In this document: in pieces, positions 46,498 to 54,939 of the stretch
Layout: each line of letters opens with the position of its first letter
How positions within the stretch are numbered: the first letter of the stretch is position 1
Notes under the pieces: model-generated
What the model saw: the letters and a program-made list of their open reading frames with translations, nothing else
Told to the model about the DNA's origin: nothing
Databases searched by the model: none
Program-made: the position numbers and the translations under genes
Assembly: GCA_030536555.1 (NCBI GenBank)
Contig: JAUNPU010000007.1
Coordinates: forward strand, 62,001 to 126,000
Source: Eubacteriales bacterium
Lineage (GTDB): Bacteria; Bacillota; Clostridia; Lachnospirales; Lachnospiraceae
DNA length: 64,000 nt
Direction of reading: 5' to 3'

Positions 46498-46691
46498 TTC
46501 TGCCGTTTGCAGGAATCTACGCAGCACATGGAGGGATGCGTCTGTTTCTGGCGGTTGGGACTTTTTGTTTTAGCCGGAGAAATGGGTGCAGAAAAAGCAG
46601 CAAACCTTTTTCGGATTTACTGCTTCTCTGTGCCGCTGTAATGGGCGGCGGGGATTCCGTTGTATTTTCTTATTTTGGTTTGACAAACTGG
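46213..46691 (+). repeat. about 479-bp direct repeat, left copy (tet 3' end plus dedA fragment)
   Basis: Matches 48255-48732 in the same orientation. The tet part (about 285 bp) appears identical; the dedA-derived remainder has scattered substitutions and one 1-nt length difference. Confidence 0.93.
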
Positions 46692-46692
46692 A
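46497..46692 (+). pseudogene. dedA fragment fused to the tet 3' end
   Basis: From ATTCTGCCGTTTGCAGG the first about 85 nt match the middle of the intact DedA-like gene (50232-50316; LPFAGIYAAHGGM). An extra base in the T run then shifts the frame, and the rest does not match DedA. It has no start codon and no protein is expected. It shows that tet was joined into a dedA gene. Confidence 0.8.
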
Positions 46693-46716
46693 AGTTGTCT
46701 ATCCAACAACTAAATA

Positions 46717-47040
46717 TTAAAAACAAATCAATAAACAAATTATATGAAGAATTGCCATAATAAATGGTCCAACTGTTTTCATACAATCTTTAAGGTATAT
46801 TCCTATAATGCCATCTATGATTTGTATAATTAACATTGAATTTGTGAGAATGAATAAAAACATATCCGAACGCCAAAAAAATGGAATTACTGATATAAAT
46901 ACAATGCCTATACACCTTGCGAACATATATAAAGCATTTGCTTTCTCCTGCTTTTCAGCTTTGTTAATTGCAAATAGAGAAAAAGCCAAACCGCCCAAAG
47001 CACTTAACGAAGTTATACAAGTCGTTATATAATATGCCAT
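46717..47040 (-). CDS. small hydrophobic membrane protein
   Basis: 107 residues with four hydrophobic segments (starting MAYYITTCITSLSALGGLAFSLFAI, then ARCIGIVFISVIPFFW, LFILTNSMLIIQIIDGII, GPFIMAILHIICLLICF). No family is recognised. It is convergent with nothing obvious and lies between the dedA fragment and fic within the repeat-bounded insert. AT-rich. It may be cargo of the inserted molecule. Confidence 0.6.
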   Translation of the reverse strand: MAYYITTCITSLSALGGLAFSLFAINKAEKQEKANALYMFARCIGIVFISVIPFFWRSDMFLFILTNSMLIIQIIDGIIGIYLKDCMKTVGPFIMAILHIICLLICF

Positions 47041-47080
47041 TTTTTATCTCCCAACTTCTTATTTACCAGACGAAACACAA

Positions 47081-48142
47081 TTACTCTAAAGAATCCCTCC
47101 GCACATAAAATGTTCCTCTTCCGGAACCGCATTTTACTATCACATCTTCTTTTGTTAATTTGTTAAGTGCATTCAGCACCGCTGAGCGGCTGCCGCTTGG
47201 ACATGCTGCGATTACCTCAGCGCCGGTAAATTTGCCAACCTTTTCTGTAACATAGGTTTTTACAATGTCATATATCGTGCTCCGGCTGCCTCCAGACACT
47301 AATCCAACCCGTTCTTCAAATTCTTTATAGCAGGCGAGAATTACCTGCAACATATATTTTATGAACGGTGTCGAGTCATTTTCTTCCTCATGCCAGCCCT
47401 GGTCGATTCTCTCCAGAACATCGTAATAGGCATCTTTTGTTTTCTCAATCTGTTTCTCAACACTGATATACTTCCCAACCTCATATCCATTCTGGTACAG
47501 AAGCAATAGCGTTAATAATCTGCTCATTCTTCCATTCCCATCATTAAACGGGTGAATGCAAAGAAAATCACAAATAAATGCTGGAATCAGGATCAACGGA
47601 TCAACGGTCTCCATCGCCAGTGCTCTCCGGTAGCTCTCACAGATTGCCTCAATCGCCGGTTCCGTTTCATACGGTGCCAGCGGAACAAACCTTGTTACCA
47701 CCGTCCCATCTGCCTTTGTTTCATTGATATAGTTCTGCGTGTTCTTAAATCTCCCGCCATACGTCAGCCCGGCATGTTTTAACAGGTCACGATGCAGCTG
47801 CAAAATATACGCCGTTCTGATTGGAATAAAATCATGGCTTTCATGGATGGTATTCAAAACATCCCGATAGCCGACAATCTCACTCTCATCACGGGTTCTG
47901 GGGGTTGTTTTCTCATCCATAAGCTGTTTAATTCGTGTACCGGTTGTAACAATACCCTCAATTTTATTTGATGCCTCCGTACTCTGTACACGGGCAATCT
48001 CTATCAGGCGCTCTAATTCCACAGGCTTCTGTCTTGAATATAATTCCTGACGTCCCTTGCATTCATGGATTTTCGCAATATAGGATACGGTTTCCCCATC
48101 CCACATTTTATCTGCAAGTTTTGTATAATCAAACGTTCTCAT
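47081..48142 (-). CDS. Fic-family protein with autoinhibitory motif and C-terminal winged HTH
   Basis: 353 residues. The Fic catalytic loop HPFNDGNGR is complete at 197-205, so AMP-transfer to a protein hydroxyl is expected. Near the N-terminus SNKIEG (58-63) matches the inhibitory (S/T)xxxE(G/N) helix of class II Fic proteins. Residues 290-350 ([39 protein letters not shown]) look like a winged HTH, which suggests autoregulation. An inverted repeat overlaps its promoter. It lies between two copies of the tet/dedA repeat and is probably foreign cargo. Confidence 0.88.
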   Translation of the reverse strand: MRTFDYTKLADKMWDGETVSYIAKIHECKGRQELYSRQKPVELERLIEIARVQSTEASNKIEGIVTTGTRIKQLMDEKTTPRTRDESEIVGYRDVLNTIHESHDFIPIRTAYILQLHRDLLKHAGLTYGGRFKNTQNYINETKADGTVVTRFVPLAPYETEPAIEAICESYRRALAMETVDPLILIPAFICDFLCIHPFNDGNGRMSRLLTLLLLYQNGYEVGKYISVEKQIEKTKDAYYDVLERIDQGWHEEENDSTPFIKYMLQVILACYKEFEERVGLVSGGSRSTIYDIVKTYVTEKVGKFTGAEVIAACPSGSRSAVLNALNKLTKEDVIVKCGSGRGTFYVRRDSLE

Positions 48143-48183
48143 ATCTGCGATACTCCCTTACATTTTTCATCCAGTCTTTTATT

Positions 48184-48224
48184 CTTTCGTCCATATTATA
48201 CCCCATTCTGGACGAAAGATTCAA
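48184..48224 (-). promoter_or_regulatory. fic promoter overlapped by a 10-bp palindromic operator
   Basis: On the minus strand TTGAAT (48219-48224) and TATAAT (48195-48200) are 18 nt apart. The inverted repeat CTTTCGTCCA (48184-48193)/TGGACGAAAG (48209-48218) brackets the -10 box. Confidence 0.68.
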
Positions 48225-48254
48225 GTGGTGGACAATAATTTTAATATTATGCTT

Positions 48255-48539
48255 GCACCGCAGGAATATCTTGCGAGGGCTTACCATGATGCGCCAAAAT
48301 ATCATGCAGTTATTGAACACACTTTACAGAAAAACGACGAGGTAATCTTAGCGGGAGTAATTCCTGCCCGCCATATCGGGGAATACCGAAGCGACTTGAA
48401 TGACTATAAAAACGGGAGAAGCGTCTGCCTGACAGAAATAAAAGGGTATCAGGAAACGTTGGAAGAGCCGGTGGTCCAGCCTCGCCGTCCGAATGACCGG
48501 CTGGATAAGGTTCGGCATATGTTTCAGAAACTGTCCTGA
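48255..48539 (+). pseudogene. tet 3' fragment (duplicate)
   Basis: Encodes the last 94 residues of the tet product ([15 protein letters not shown] to MFQKLS) without mutation, preceded by unrelated codons. It is not functional alone because it lacks the GTPase. With 46213-46691 it forms a long direct repeat around the fic segment. Confidence 0.92.
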
Positions 48540-48732
48540 TTCTGCCGTTTGCTGGAATCTACGCAGCACATGGAGGGATGAGGCTGTTTCTGGCGGTTGG
48601 GATTTTTTGTTTTAGCCGGAGAAATGGGCGCAAAAAAGCAGCAAACCTTTTTCAGATTTACTGCTTCTCTGTGCCGCGGTAATGGGCGGCGGGGATTCCG
48701 TTGTATTTTCTTATTTTAGTTTGACAAACTGG
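48255..48732 (+). repeat. about 478-bp direct repeat, right copy
   Basis: See 46213-46691. The second half (from 48539) is another copy of the dedA fragment, with changes such as GCTGGAATC for GCAGGAATC. Confidence 0.92.
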
Positions 48733-48748
48733 GATTGATCTATATGCA

Positions 48749-49062
48749 CTAATAATCATAAACAATAACCACACCATGTTTGAGTGAAAATTCTGCTGCC
48801 TGCCATAAAATAGAAAATGCGAATTTGGCTAAAGATTCTGTCTCATATGATTTGTTTATAACCACTTTTTCATACCCGGTTTCCCTATTATATGTTGCAT
48901 CCGCAGGATAGCCTTCTGATGTGCTCCATGAAATAATGGTATCTCTATCCGCATTCCATTAGAAATCGTTATACCTTTGGCTTCAGCAAACTGTTGTGCT
49001 GCTGTTTTCCAATTATGAGTATAGTATCGTGCTAATGTTCCGGCATATATATCAAGTCCCAT
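48749..49062 (-). pseudogene. frameshifted small protein (MGLDIYAGTLARYY family)
   Basis: The first part reads MGLDIYAGTLARYYTHNWK to ISNG. The second part continues in another frame as NADRDTIISWSTSEGYPADA to FSLKHGVVIVYDY and stop at 48749. A single shift near 48955-48965 separates them. I recall intact relatives in gut Firmicutes of unknown function. It is decayed and lies beside the duplicated repeat. Confidence 0.62.
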
Positions 49063-49227
49063 GTTTTTATCCTCCCACAAAGTCCAAATTGTCTAATTCT
49101 TCCCTCACATTATAGTTCCATTTTCTAAGCAATGCAATGAAAAAGACTAACGTTCCGCAGGATGCCCAGAGCAACGATTCCTGACAAGGCGGAGGATTGG
49201 CTGGGCAAGTGGACAGTTCTCAGAATA

Positions 49228-49788
49228 CTACACAATATTATCTTTCATATGCTGAAAAATTTCGGCTACTATTTCTGATTTAGCATCCGCATAATTCTGC
49301 ATATATTTCCATGATTTTTCTGCTAAATTTCTTTTCACGGAAGCATATTGTTCTCTGTCTTTTTTGTGAGTCCTTAGTCGATTTCTAAAAGCTATCATTC
49401 TGTCCGCTTCAACACACCCTTTTGAAAACACATGGAGATTTACTTCCGGGGAAAATTTCTTCATCATTCGATGTTCATACCATTCCGGCTCTCTGATCTT
49501 CAAAACATAACCTGCCTTTTCCAAGGCCGGAACATACATAAATTCATCTTTGGAATCTGTCACAAGAAGCAAAATATCAAGTATTGGCTTTGCACACAAT
49601 CCAGGTACAGACGTTGACCCAACATGTTCAATAGAAATAAAGTTCCCCTTCAATGCTTTACTTATTTTATCTTGTTCTTTTTGAAATGACTCTGCCCACA
49701 TATTACTATATTCACAAAGCGTCACTTTTTCCTGCAGTTCTTCCACCTTTCCAATCGTAACAGCTTTTAGGTATTCATCTGATGGCAT
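49228..49788 (-). CDS. GrpB/UPF0157 family protein
   Basis: 186 residues with the GrpB nucleotidyltransferase-like core: FISIEHVGSTSVPGLCAKPILDILLLV near residues 50-76, then the HRMMKKFSPEVNLHVFSKG region. The G-S-T-(S/A)-V-P-G-L pattern and following Asp resemble minimal nucleotidyltransferases. No activity is established. It is AT-rich and transcribed opposite to tet and dedA; probably cargo. Confidence 0.82.
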   Translation of the reverse strand: MPSDEYLKAVTIGKVEELQEKVTLCEYSNMWAESFQKEQDKISKALKGNFISIEHVGSTSVPGLCAKPILDILLLVTDSKDEFMYVPALEKAGYVLKIREPEWYEHRMMKKFSPEVNLHVFSKGCVEADRMIAFRNRLRTHKKDREQYASVKRNLAEKSWKYMQNYADAKSEIVAEIFQHMKDNIV

Positions 49789-49996
49789 ATACTTCTCCTT
49801 CCCACAGCTTTTTACTCATCGCTCTTGCCTCCTGCAAATTCATGTTTGTAACTGTCTTCATTCTATCATAGTTCGACACGAAAATCTATGCGTGGCGGTC
49901 AAATGGAAACTTAAAAATGTTCTCAATCAAATTCTGTTTTCCGTATAATCATTTTTTCATTGCTTTTCCCAACACATTGTATATTCATCTTCTCCC

Positions 49997-50020
49997 TTTA
50001 TCCATGAGATTAGAATTGGA
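49997..50020 (+). repeat. 24-bp direct repeat, right copy
   Basis: Identical to 44478-44501. Here it is a severed end of the GNAT gene: the frame would read MRLELE and then continue into PILILAQCK. Confidence 0.92.
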
Positions 50021-50101
50021 ACCCATCCTGATTCTTGCGCAATGCAAGCACTCCTTGCTGGTTATTGCAACCCATCCCTGATAAAATCAGGACCAGAAAG
50101 A
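50021..50101 (+). promoter_or_regulatory. conserved structured leader, copy B (before dedA)
   Basis: Homologous to 42081-42163. The hairpin CCTGA-TAAAA-TCAGG is perfect here. The shared core is TTGCGCAATGCAAGC plus CCTTGCT and TAAAATC. Confidence 0.5.
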
Positions 50102-50123
50102 TTGTGAAGGGATGGGAGAAACC

Positions 50124-50639
50124 ATGGATATATCAGCACTGAGCAGTTACTTTGAGCGTTATGGGGGACTGGCGATTTTCCTTGTTGTACTTCTGGAATA
50201 TATGAATCTTCCGGGATTTCCGGCAGGGATTATTCTGCCGTTTGCAGGAATCTACGCAGCACATGGAGGGATGAGTCTGTTTCTTGCGATTGGAATTTCT
50301 GTTTTAGCCGGAGAAGTCGGGAGCTGGATTCTGTATTTTCTGGGGATGTACGGTGGAAATGCTTTCCTGAACATGTACTTAAACCGGTTTCCCAAACACA
50401 GGCAGGCGATTGAGCGCACCTTTGATCTGATCCGGCGGAGCGGTTTTTATGGGATTTTCATCAGCAAGCTGATTCCGATGGTCAGAACCCTGATTTCCAT
50501 TCCGGCAGGGGTATTAAAGATGGAGTTTGTGAAATATTCGATTGCTTCGTTTTTGGGGATAACGCTTTGGAATACCTTCTTCGTGGGAGCCGGATATATC
50601 ATGGGAGAACCTGTTCTGAACATATTTACAAGGGGGTGA
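50124..50639 (+). CDS. DedA-family membrane protein (intact copy)
   Basis: 171 residues from ATG 50124, which has GGGAG upstream; ATG 50112 touches its SD. DedA/SNARE-associated features: a hydrophobic re-entrant start ([21 protein letters not shown]), the GEVGSWILYFLG segment, and the conserved Arg/Gly pattern FISKLIPMVRTLISIPAGVLKM. DedA proteins act in lipid carrier recycling and membrane homeostasis. Fragments of this gene follow tet and its duplicate. It is followed 4 nt later by a glycosyltransferase, so the two likely act on lipids or envelope glycans. Confidence 0.9.
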   Translation: MDISALSSYFERYGGLAIFLVVLLEYMNLPGFPAGIILPFAGIYAAHGGMSLFLAIGISVLAGEVGSWILYFLGMYGGNAFLNMYLNRFPKHRQAIERTFDLIRRSGFYGIFISKLIPMVRTLISIPAGVLKMEFVKYSIASFLGITLWNTFFVGAGYIMGEPVLNIFTRG

Positions 50640-50643
50640 AATC

Positions 50644-51894
50644 ATGCGGATTGCCATGATGACAAATAACTACAAGCCATTTGTGGGCGGCGTTCCCATT
50701 TCGATTGAGCGGCTTGCTGACAGTCTGAGGGAGTTGGGGCATACGGTGTATGTCTTTGCACCGGATTACAGGTCTCCGATGGAGGACGATGCAGATACCT
50801 TTCGCTTTCCGACGATGAAGCATAAAATCGCCGGAGCGATTCCGATTCCAAATTCGATTTACAGCTATGTGAAGAAACGGATGTCAACACTTCATATTGA
50901 TCTGATTCACGTTCATCATCCGTGGATCATTGGAAGTGTGGCAACACGGCTGGGAAAGGAATTGCATATTCCGGTCGTGTTTACATACCACACCAGATAT
51001 GAACAGTATCTGCACTATATGAAGCCCTTTGGATATTTGCAGAAGCAGGCAGGTCGGGGGAACCGGATGGCATCATCCATCCTTGACTTTGCACAGCGGC
51101 AAATCCTGCAGCGCTATTTGAATCATTTCCTTGAAACCTGCGATATGGTTTTCGTCCCCACAAAGTCGATGCAGGATTATCTGAAATCGTTCCACATCGA
51201 TACGCCAATCAGCATTGCTCCCACCGGGCTGCCTCGTGCCTGCTTTGAATATCAGGTCGAAGCGGCTGACATCCGGGAACGGTATTTGCAGGGAAAACAA
51301 TATCTGTTCTGTACGGTTTCCAGATTGGCAAAAGAAAAAAATCTTCCTTTTCTGCTGCGGGGTGTTGCTGTTGTGAAAGAGAAGTTCGGAGATTGCTTCA
51401 ATCTGCTTATTTTAGGAGAAGGGCCGGAGAAGGAAAATCTGATGGCGCTGTCCCGTGCTTTGAACATGGAGGAAAATGTATACTTCATCGGGGAAGTACC
51501 AAATCAGAACCTATCCGCCTATCACCAGGCCTGTGACCTGTTCTTGTTTTCATCAAAATCAGAGACCCAGGGAATTGTGCTTTTAGAGGCCATGGCAGCA
51601 GCGCTCCCGGTCTTTGCGATTCGCGCGACCGGAGTATCCGATGTGGTCGTTGATGGAGAAAATGGCGTATTGTCGTCAGATTCCATAACGGAATGGGAGG
51701 AGAACATAATCGCAGCGCTGCAAAATCCTGCTGTACTTATGAAAATGAAACGCTCCGCCCGTGACACGGCGCTTATGTATGATGAAACGGTGATTGCTGC
51801 CCGGATTTTGGAGCGGTACGCAGGCTTGAAAAAGAGCTATGAGGCAGAACGTTGGAGGATGCTGCGATTAAACAGAAAGAGTGTGGAATATTGA
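50644..51894 (+). CDS. GT4-family glycosyltransferase
   Basis: 416 residues. The N-terminal acceptor lobe begins MRIAMMTNNYKPFVGGVPISIERLADSL and has IHVHHPWIIGSVATRLG. The C-terminal GT-B lobe has ILGEGPEKENL and the EX7E motif region SKSETQGIVLLEAMAAALPV. It resembles diacylglycerol glucosyltransferases, consistent with the adjacent DedA gene. SD AAGGGGGTGAAATC. Its 398-bp 3' part is duplicated at 56501-56898. Confidence 0.9.
   Translation: MRIAMMTNNYKPFVGGVPISIERLADSLRELGHTVYVFAPDYRSPMEDDADTFRFPTMKHKIAGAIPIPNSIYSYVKKRMSTLHIDLIHVHHPWIIGSVATRLGKELHIPVVFTYHTRYEQYLHYMKPFGYLQKQAGRGNRMASSILDFAQRQILQRYLNHFLETCDMVFVPTKSMQDYLKSFHIDTPISIAPTGLPRACFEYQVEAADIRERYLQGKQYLFCTVSRLAKEKNLPFLLRGVAVVKEKFGDCFNLLILGEGPEKENLMALSRALNMEENVYFIGEVPNQNLSAYHQACDLFLFSSKSETQGIVLLEAMAAALPVFAIRATGVSDVVVDGENGVLSSDSITEWEENIIAALQNPAVLMKMKRSARDTALMYDETVIAARILERYAGLKKSYEAERWRMLRLNRKSVEY
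51478..51875 (+). repeat. 398-bp direct repeat in the glycosyltransferase, left copy
   Basis: Aligns without indels to 56501-56898, offset 5023 bp, with scattered substitutions (for example GTATAC/GTATAT at the start). It bounds the block with relaxase remnant, GntR, M20 hydrolase and AGCS symporter. Confidence 0.92.
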
Positions 51895-52245
51895 TGACGC
51901 TCCCCTCTATTGCCAAAAGTGTAAATTAGAAAGTCTGATAGAAGTAAAAAAATAAAAGTAAAGGTCATCAAAGAGCCAGACGATTAGACGCGCAGAGCCG
52001 ATGAATTTGTGGAAAATCACTCACAGTTCATCGGTTTTTTACAGAGCGGGATGGTCTTGTTTACGCAGTAGATTAAGCAGGTAATAATAAAAATATGAAG
52101 GGGGAGTATAGAAAAACTTCGATGTGGCACATCTTTTTTTGATGGGTAAACCAGGGCATGGCGGAGGTCTTTTCCACCTTGAGGTCTAAGGTCTGTTCCT
52201 GTCCCGAAGTCAGGTGAAGATACTGGCTCAGATTATCCAATTTCC
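51895..52245. other. gene-free stretch with terminator and relaxase tail
   Basis: A terminator hairpin lies at 51998-52040. On the minus strand 52140-52245 reads as the last part of a relaxase-like frame (ALNRKLDNLSQYL). Nothing else is seen. Confidence 0.6.
51998..52040 (+). terminator. terminator after the glycosyltransferase
   Basis: CCGATGAA (51998-52005) pairs with TTCATCGG (52027-52034), followed by TTTTTTA. Confidence 0.78.
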
Positions 52246-52560
52246 GGTTAAGTGCCTGAATGTCCTTTCAGCATATTTGCGGCAGCGCCATGGAGCAGAA
52301 GCTTTGTTTCATGGCGGCGGAGATAAGAGTCTGTTTTTTCGATTTTCGGTAACGAATGTGATAGATATGATTGGTTCGGTATTATTCCGCATACTTCAAT
52401 ATCTGCCCTAGATCTTTTAACTGGCGTTCTGTTTCCACAAAACTGCTCCGTGCGGTTTTTGAAAAAGAGCCTTACTTTTAATCTGTTTTTCAAGTTTGGT
52501 AATAGAGTTTGCATTGCTGTAACTGTTGGCGGCAATTTTCAGAGTTTCTATCATTAGCCA
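52140..52560 (-). pseudogene. decayed relaxase/mobilisation protein C-terminus
   Basis: Pieces in different minus-strand frames line up with the C-terminal helical region typical of clostridial relaxases: KIAANSYSNANSITKLEKQIKS, then ARSSFVETERQLKDLGQILKYAE, then LPKIEKTDSYLRRHETKLLLH, then ALNRKLDNLSQYL. At least three frame changes and a deletion make it non-functional. It indicates that a mobilisable element once entered here. The family match is from memory of conserved patterns. Confidence 0.58.
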
Positions 52561-52709
52561 ATGTTACAGACCGGAATTTTGCGTGAACATTTCTCTCGAT
52601 ATGTCAATGAGCTTACGGGAGGAATAGTCCTTGAGGAGTAGTTTATTTCGGGCAGGGAATGGTACACGCTTCTGTGGCTGCGCCGAAAGTATCCTTATTC
52701 TGCTGTATA

Positions 52710-53387
52710 TTACTCTTTTTGCGTTTCGATTCCATGTTTGCAACAATTCATAACATACAACCAGTGTGCACGCATGAGTTCAGATGCCTGTTCAGCATTT
52801 CGTGATTTGAGTGCATTTAGAATTTCATGATGTTGTGCAGCAGATTGCTTTCTCCAGGCTTCGTAATGAAAATAATGATATCGAATCCGCTTAATATGAA
52901 GGGATAATATATGACTGAAACTGGTCATGTATTTATTGTCCGCAACATTCAGAATTATGTCATGGAAACGTTCGTCACATTGTGTTATACCGTCCATATA
53001 CCCACTTGTGCATGCATCGAAAAATTGTTGCTGTGTTTTTTCCAGTTCAGAAATGTCATTATCTGTTAGTTTGGGTGTTGCAATTTTTACTGCTAATGCC
53101 TGAATCTCAGCCAGTGGAAGATAGCATTTTTCTATGTCGCTGCGATGAATCTCTGATACGATTGTTGCTCTGCCTGGCAGCACAACAATTAGATTTTGGT
53201 TTTCGAGCATCTGCAATGCTTCTCTGACAGGGGTTCGGCTGACCTCAAAGTAGGCAGCCAATTCGGTATCGGATAGTTTTTCTCCAGGCAACAGTTCTCC
53301 GCTGATAATCCAGTCACAGAGAGTATCATATACAATATTTTTTGCTGATTTTCGAAGTTCAGTTTTATTTTTTTTCGGAATTGGCAA
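52710..53387 (-). CDS. GntR-family regulator (FCD/FadR subfamily)
   Basis: 225 residues. The winged HTH is at about 15-80 (IVYDTLCDWIISGELLPGEKLSDTELAAYFEVSRTPVREALQML), followed by an all-helical FCD effector domain with the metal-binding type His residues (ERFHDIILNVADNKY, HHEILNALKSRNAEQASELMRAHW). It is divergent from the M20 hydrolase/AGCS symporter pair, whose promoter carries a palindrome, so it most likely controls that cassette. AT-rich. Confidence 0.9.
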   Translation of the reverse strand: MPIPKKNKTELRKSAKNIVYDTLCDWIISGELLPGEKLSDTELAAYFEVSRTPVREALQMLENQNLIVVLPGRATIVSEIHRSDIEKCYLPLAEIQALAVKIATPKLTDNDISELEKTQQQFFDACTSGYMDGITQCDERFHDIILNVADNKYMTSFSHILSLHIKRIRYHYFHYEAWRKQSAAQHHEILNALKSRNAEQASELMRAHWLYVMNCCKHGIETQKE

Positions 53388-53718
53388 AACAAACTCTCCT
53401 TGTTAATTTTATATTTGTTTAAATAGTATATCATATATTAGATTACATTTTCAAGTCTAAGGTATGTGGTGGCTTGTGAAAACCAAATTGTCAGGTCACA
53501 GTTCCCAGAAGCTAATGTTAGTATTTAAAGTATATATCCTCTAGTTTTACATGCATTAACAATGAATTGTTAAAAACAAACAAAAACAAATCCAAATAAT
53601 GAGCATAATAGACAAAAGCTACAAAAACAAGGCGCTTTTGCTTTACTTTTACTAAACGCCATGTTATATTCAATATGCAATATATCGCATATCACAAAAT
53701 GGGAAGAGAGGTAATCAA
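53388..53718. other. divergent control region, GntR / M20 hydrolase
   Basis: 331 nt, strongly AT-rich, no gene. It contains the promoter and palindrome described at 53642-53692. A second symmetric stretch, GTATATCATATATTAG near 53425-53441, lies next to the GntR start. Confidence 0.65.
53642..53692 (+). promoter_or_regulatory. promoter plus palindromic operator for the M20/AGCS operon
   Basis: TTTACT (53642-53647), a 17-nt spacer, TATATT (53665-53670). Immediately downstream is ATATGC (53673-53678)/GCATAT (53687-53692), a perfect 6-bp palindrome with 8-nt centre over the transcription start, the expected position for repression by the divergent GntR. Confidence 0.62.
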
Positions 53719-54891
53719 ATGAACAGAGAGGAAATGCTGGTATCGTTATGTCAGGAAGTAATTCGCATTCCAAGCATGTCAGGTCATGAAGAACAGGTGG
53801 CAAAACTGTTGCAGAAGACTATGATTGAGTATGGATTTGATGAGGCCATTATCGATAAGTATGGCAGTGTTCTTGGGACGATTTATGGCAAGAGACCAGG
53901 AAAGACAATTCTAATGGATGGTCACATTGATACGGTTGATGTTATTGACAGGGATGAATGGACACATGATCCATTTTCGGGAGAGATTGTGGATGGTAAG
54001 GTTTATGGACGAGGTGCATCCGATATGAAAGGCAGCGTTTGCACAATGCTTAGTGCTGCAGCACAGTATGCGGAAGATACGAATAAGGATTTCGCCGGAA
54101 AGATTTGTGTTTCCTGCACTGTTCATGAGGAGTGTTTTGAGGGGGTTTCATCAAGAGAGATTTCCAATGCTGCAAAGCCTGACTTTGTAATTATCGGTGA
54201 AGCAACTACCACAACAGTAAAGATTGGACAGCGTGGACGGGCAGAAGTGGTTGTGGAAACATATGGAAAGAGTTGCCATTCTTCTAATCCGGAAAAGGGT
54301 GTAAACGCAGTATATCATATGATGGCTGTGATTGAAGCAATCAGAAACATTAAAGTAAATGAGCATCCGATTCTTGGTAAGGGGATTTTGGAACTGACAG
54401 ATATTGTTTCTTCTCCTTATCCGGGAGCATCGGTTGTTCCGGCAGTTTGCCGTGCTACATTTGATCGCCGTACTCTGGTAGGAGAAGATGAAGCATTGAT
54501 TCTCGGTCAGGTAGAAGAAGCTATAGAGGCAGCAAAGAAAAAAAATCCAGAGCTTCAGGCGAAGGTATATCTTGCAGAAGGACAGGAAACATGTTGGACT
54601 GGTGAGAAAATTTCTGCAAAGCGATATTTCCCAGCATGGCTGATTCCGGAAGACAGTGAACTTGTACAGGGGGCATTGGCTGGATTAAAGGAAACAGGAA
54701 TTGATGCATCTGTTTCACACTTCTCTTTCTGTACAAATGGCAGTCATTTTTGTGGTGAGGCAGGCATTCCGTGCATTGGATTTGGACCTTCTCTTGAGAG
54801 CCTTGCACATGTGAGAGATGAGTATATTGAGATTGAACAGTTGAAGAAAGCATTCCATGGCTTCTACGGAATTCTTTCGCATTTAACATGA
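53719..54891 (+). CDS. M20-family metallohydrolase, YgeY-like
   Basis: 390 residues. Metal ligands and acid catalyst of the M20/ArgE-DapE family are visible: MDGHIDTVD near 75, YGRGASDMKG near 105, TVHEECFEG near 140, IIGEATT near 165, and a C-terminal His in CTNGSHF near 345. Segments GQRGRAEVVVETYGKSCHSS and ATFDRRTLVGED match the YgeY subgroup, linked in some genomes to selenium-dependent purine/amino-acid catabolism, though no such genes are nearby. It hydrolyses an amide or carbamoyl bond in an unknown substrate. It shares an operon with an AGCS symporter. Confidence 0.85.
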   Translation: MNREEMLVSLCQEVIRIPSMSGHEEQVAKLLQKTMIEYGFDEAIIDKYGSVLGTIYGKRPGKTILMDGHIDTVDVIDRDEWTHDPFSGEIVDGKVYGRGASDMKGSVCTMLSAAAQYAEDTNKDFAGKICVSCTVHEECFEGVSSREISNAAKPDFVIIGEATTTTVKIGQRGRAEVVVETYGKSCHSSNPEKGVNAVYHMMAVIEAIRNIKVNEHPILGKGILELTDIVSSPYPGASVVPAVCRATFDRRTLVGEDEALILGQVEEAIEAAKKKNPELQAKVYLAEGQETCWTGEKISAKRYFPAWLIPEDSELVQGALAGLKETGIDASVSHFSFCTNGSHFCGEAGIPCIGFGPSLESLAHVRDEYIEIEQLKKAFHGFYGILSHLT

Positions 54892-54939
54892 TAGAAAATT
54901 CACGTTGTTATTGGAGAAAGTATATTGGAGGGATAGCAG

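Larger units (their letters stand above)
49789..50123. other. intergenic region holding a junction repeat and leader
   Basis: 335 nt without a gene. It contains the right copy of the 24-bp repeat (49997-50020), after which sequence and composition return to those of the chromosomal dedA locus, followed by structured leader copy B (50021-50101). Confidence 0.7.

Noticed and set aside
44478..50020. 24-bp repeat as a transposon target-site duplication
   Set aside because: Most transposases duplicate 2-14 bp and no transposase or terminal inverted repeats are seen in the block.
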